Origin: Chitinophagaceae bacterium
GTDB lineage: Bacteria; Bacteroidota; Bacteroidia; Chitinophagales; Chitinophagaceae
Reading direction: 5' to 3'
Length of the DNA: 64,000 nucleotides
NCBI GenBank assembly: GCA_025923075.1
Contig: JAICGN010000005.1
Coordinates: forward strand, 21,490 to 85,489
The notes beneath the pieces were generated by a model. The model worked only from the letters and a program-made list of their open reading frames with translations, searched no databases and was not told the DNA's origin. Within the stretch, counting starts at the first letter, position 1, and each line of letters opens with the position of its first letter. Below, one piece after another: positions 61,370 to 64,000 of the stretch. A program made the position numbers and the translations under genes.

Positions 61370-62908
61370 ATGAGAAAGATTTTTCTGTTCATTGGGTTGA
61401 CCACCGTTAACTTTCTTTCTGCTCAGAACACAATTGTGTTAAATGCAGACAAGGGCAAGGACATCATCGATAAAAATATCTACGGGCACTTTGCTGAGCA
61501 TCTTGGTCATTGTATTTATGGTGGCTTTTATGTTGGCGACAGCAACAAGACAATTCCCCATAAGGATGGTGTGAGACTTGATGTGATTGAGGCGTTGAAG
61601 AAATTAAAAGTGCCTGTACTCCGCTGGCCCGGTGGATGTTTTGCTGATACGTATCATTGGCGAGATGGCGTTGGCCCAAAAAAGGAAAGGCCATCGATGC
61701 TCAATGTGTGGTGGGGAAATGTAAAAGAGGATAATAGTTTTGGCACAAATGAGTTTTTAAATATGTGTGAGTTGCTTGGAGCAGAACCCTATTTAAGTGG
61801 CAATGTTGGTAGCGGCACACCTCAGGAATTATCTGATTGGATCAAGTACACTACACATCCAAATGGAAGCAGCCCAATGACGGATTACAGGCAGGCAAAC
61901 GGAAGACCAAATCCATGGCGTGTGAAATACTGGGGACTGGGAAATGAAGCGTGGGGATGCGGTGGCAACATGAAAGTGGAGTACTATGCAAACATTTATC
62001 GCCAGTATGCCACATTTATGACCAATTGGAACAACAGCGACAAGTTATACCGGATTGCATCCGGTGCATCAGATGATGATTACCACTGGACAGAAGTATT
62101 AATGAAGGAATTGCCTGCAGGGATGTTTGATGCATTAGGCTTGCATCATTACTCGGTAATTAACTGGAGCAAAAAAGGGTCAGCTACCAATTTTTCTGAA
62201 GAAGAATATTTTACCACCATGAAGAGAGCACTGCAGATGGAGGAGTTAGTAACTAAGCACAGCGCTATCATGGACAAATACGATCCGCAAAAGAAAAAGC
62301 ATTTGGCAGTAGACGAATGGGGCGGCTGGTATGATGTGGAGCCTGGAACCAATGGCGCATTTCTATTTCAGCAAAACACAATGAGAGATGCGGTACTTGC
62401 CGGAGCTACGCTTAATATTTTTAATAATCATTGCGACAGGGTGAAGATGGCGAATCTTGCGCAGATAATAAATGTATTGCAGGCAGTAATATTGACCAAA
62501 GAAGAAAAACTTGTCCTCACTCCTACTTATCATGTCATGGAAATGTATAATGTGCATCATGATGCAACTATGCTTCCCGTTGAAGTCAGCAGTAATAAAT
62601 ACATACTTGGAAAAGATACATTGCAGGCTATCTGGACGTCTGCATCTAAAGATAAAAATGGATTAACTCATATTTCTTTAGTCAATGTAGATGCCAAAAA
62701 AGCACAAACCGTTTCTATAAATATTAAGGGTGCTAATTATAAAGCTGTTAATGGGAGAATTTTGACGTCTGATAAGCTACAGAACTATAACAGCTTTGAA
62801 AACCCGAATAGAATTGTTCCTGCAGTATTTAATGGAGCAAAATTGAATGGTTCAAATCTAAACCTAAGCATTCCACCTTTTAGTGTGGTGGTTTTGGAAT
62901 TAAAATGA
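61370..62908 (+). CDS. GH51 alpha-L-arabinofuranosidase
   Basis: A 512-residue exported enzyme (signal to about residue 19, NFLSAQ). It removes arabinose side groups from arabinoxylan. Visible are GHFAEHLGHCIYGGFYVG, VLRWPGGCFADTYHWRDGVG, acid/base Glu193 in WGLGNEAWGCGGNM, and nucleophile Glu316 in HLAVDEWGGWYDV. A beta-sandwich end (KLNGSNLNLSIPPFSVVVLE) is typical of the family. The last four bases (62905-62908) overlap the start of the next gene, so translation of the two is coupled. Confidence 0.95.
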   Translation: MRKIFLFIGLTTVNFLSAQNTIVLNADKGKDIIDKNIYGHFAEHLGHCIYGGFYVGDSNKTIPHKDGVRLDVIEALKKLKVPVLRWPGGCFADTYHWRDGVGPKKERPSMLNVWWGNVKEDNSFGTNEFLNMCELLGAEPYLSGNVGSGTPQELSDWIKYTTHPNGSSPMTDYRQANGRPNPWRVKYWGLGNEAWGCGGNMKVEYYANIYRQYATFMTNWNNSDKLYRIASGASDDDYHWTEVLMKELPAGMFDALGLHHYSVINWSKKGSATNFSEEEYFTTMKRALQMEELVTKHSAIMDKYDPQKKKHLAVDEWGGWYDVEPGTNGAFLFQQNTMRDAVLAGATLNIFNNHCDRVKMANLAQIINVLQAVILTKEEKLVLTPTYHVMEMYNVHHDATMLPVEVSSNKYILGKDTLQAIWTSASKDKNGLTHISLVNVDAKKAQTVSINIKGANYKAVNGRILTSDKLQNYNSFENPNRIVPAVFNGAKLNGSNLNLSIPPFSVVVLELK

Positions 62909-63912
62909 ATAGTTATCTTAAAAACCTCTTGATCTTACTTCCTGTACTTATTGCAGGTAGCCTGTGCTCTGCACAGCAGGTAAGTGCGAAGGGGGGCTCA
63001 ATCAGGATGAAAGTCGACAGTGCATTAACCATTTCATCCGGAGACCAGCCATTGTTGACCTATCAGTTCAAAACTATTTATCCTCCGAAAGGAATTGATA
63101 CCAATTATAAGCGGAGTGGTTTTATACATCCACTATATGCTCCGCATGGGCAAGTGCTTACAAACATACAACCACAGGATCATTATCATCATTATGGGAT
63201 CTGGAATCCGTGGACACACACTTTTTTCGGGGGCGATACAGTAGATTTCTGGAATATCAAAGGTCACCAGGGAACAGTCCGGTTTGTAAAATTCATTTCA
63301 CAGACGAGCAATTCAAAATCTTCAGAGTACACCGCTCTTCACGAACATGTTGTATTCAAAAGAGATGGAAGCGAAAAAGTTGCGTTAAATGAATGGCAAA
63401 CCGTCAGGGTTTATAATCCTGGAAAAAATAACGAAAGCTATGTCGTTGACATCACGTCCAAAATGAGCTGTGCTTCAGCAAGCCCCTTATTAATTGTAGC
63501 GTATCGCTACGGGGGTTTAGGGTGGCGTGCTACTGAATACTGGGATAAGAATAATTCTGAAATGCTGACATCGGAGGGAAAAACCAGGGATAATACGGAT
63601 AACACCAGGGCAAGATGGATCATTGTGTACGGATCATTGCAGGGTAATGATGAAGGCGGTATTGTTATGTTATCTCATCCCAGTAATTATAATCATCCTG
63701 AACCATTGCGTATCTGGGATAAAAAAGCAAATGGTGGACGCGGCGATGTATTTGCAAACTTCGCACCCACAAAAGATAAGGACTGGCTACTGGAACCCGG
63801 AAAAACCTATACATTAAAATATAGATTGGTTGTATTTAATGGAAAGTTTGACGCAGCGAAAGCAGAAGGTGCATGGAAGAGCTTTGTGAAGGAGAACCCC
63901 CAAGCCCCCTAA
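62905..63912 (+). CDS. DUF6807 (PmoA-like) secreted protein
   Basis: A 335-residue exported protein with signal peptide (MNSYLKNLLILLPVLIAGSL, cleaved near CSAQQ). The core has FKTIYPPKGIDTNYKRSGFI, HPLYAPHGQVLTNIQPQDHY, HHYGIWNPWTHTFF and GDTVDFWNIKGHQGTVRF. These are the marks of the family called PmoA or DUF6807 in carbohydrate loci. Despite the name, it is not shown to be a methane oxygenase; the His-rich DHYHHYG could bind metal or a sugar. The last codons (ENPQAP, 63895-63912) lie in a GC-rich repeat, so the natural C-terminus may have been extended by it. Its ATG overlaps the GH51 stop. Confidence 0.85.
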   Translation: MNSYLKNLLILLPVLIAGSLCSAQQVSAKGGSIRMKVDSALTISSGDQPLLTYQFKTIYPPKGIDTNYKRSGFIHPLYAPHGQVLTNIQPQDHYHHYGIWNPWTHTFFGGDTVDFWNIKGHQGTVRFVKFISQTSNSKSSEYTALHEHVVFKRDGSEKVALNEWQTVRVYNPGKNNESYVVDITSKMSCASASPLLIVAYRYGGLGWRATEYWDKNNSEMLTSEGKTRDNTDNTRARWIIVYGSLQGNDEGGIVMLSHPSNYNHPEPLRIWDKKANGGRGDVFANFAPTKDKDWLLEPGKTYTLKYRLVVFNGKFDAAKAEGAWKSFVKENPQAP

Positions 63913-63921
63913 ACGGGGCTT
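63902..63921. repeat. GC-rich palindrome overlapping the DUF6807 stop codon
   Basis: AAGCCCC (63902-63908) and GGGGCTT (63915-63921) form a 7-bp stem around CTAAAC. It resembles the CCCCCAGCCCCCTAAAGGGGG-type elements often seen between Bacteroidota genes. It covers the TAA stop (63910-63912). Confidence 0.55.
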
Positions 63922-63960
63922 GCTGGTGCGCAGCCCGGACTTATTTGAAGACCTTATTTA

Positions 63961-64000
63961 ATGACGATCAGACGTATAATGTTGATAGCTAAGAGCAATA
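63961..64000 (+). CDS. Possible start of a further gene (cut by window end)
   Basis: An ATG at 63961 opens a frame of 13 codons (MTIRRIMLIAKSN) that runs off the window. It lies 48 bases after the DUF6807 stop on the same strand, where another gene of the rightward arm would be expected. Too short to say more. Confidence 0.25.
   Translation, partial: MTIRRIMLIAKSN

Overview
The window looks like a chromosome segment of a Bacteroidota bacterium, most likely of the Chitinophagaceae or a close relative. The evidence is a SusC/SusD pair, a type IX secretion sorting domain, many lipoproteins, DUF4476, DUF3667 and DUF6807 family proteins, a PUR-like DNA-binding protein, AT-rich DNA with weak ribosome binding sites, and promoters of the Bacteroidota type (TTG or TTTG, about 20 nt, TAnnTTTG). 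The lineage is an inference. No tRNA, rRNA operon, CRISPR array, insertion sequence or prophage was recognised.

Region 1 (1-17.7 kb) is a patchwork of small, mostly single genes. It holds lipoproteins (including one with a duplicated His/Cys motif), small membrane proteins, a four-copy DUF4476 protein, VanZ-like and LEA-like proteins, a nickel-binding-like/cyclase fusion, a NIPSNAP protein, an MFS transporter, a monoheme cytochrome and a CBS protein. It also holds a GNAT pseudogene, a possible second gene remnant, a 58-residue membrane protein at 4649-4825, and a candidate structured RNA at 4954-5038.

Region 2 (17.9-33 kb) is largely housekeeping and envelope. It has acyl-CoA-binding protein, a glycosyltransferase with a flippase, triosephosphate isomerase next to a GlmU-like protein, ribosomal protein L31 type B with a hairpin leader, a YajQ-like protein, two tandem TonB-receptor-like outer membrane proteins, and a threonine aldolase followed by glucose-6-phosphate isomerase.

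Region 3 (33-40.7 kb) has a 1485-residue secreted type IX substrate with sortilin/BNR-like repeats, a PUR-like regulator, an ABC exporter half with a non-canonical Walker B (Asp-Asp) and a cupin.

Region 4 (40.7-63.9 kb) is the strongest unit: a xylan (glucuronoarabinoxylan) utilisation locus built as two divergent arms. The leftward arm is SusC, SusD, GH10 xylanase with an inserted carbohydrate-binding module, xylose isomerase, a sodium/solute symporter and mannonate dehydratase. The rightward arm is two LacI-family regulators, GH67 alpha-glucuronidase, an SDR oxidoreductase, GH43, GH3, GH51 and a DUF6807 protein. Outer-membrane capture, backbone cleavage, removal of glucuronyl and arabinosyl side groups, and the first steps of xylose and glucuronate catabolism are all encoded. 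Each LacI gene is preceded by nearly the same operator (core TGCAACCGATTGCAA). The SDR sits where a fructuronate reductase would be expected and is a candidate for that step.
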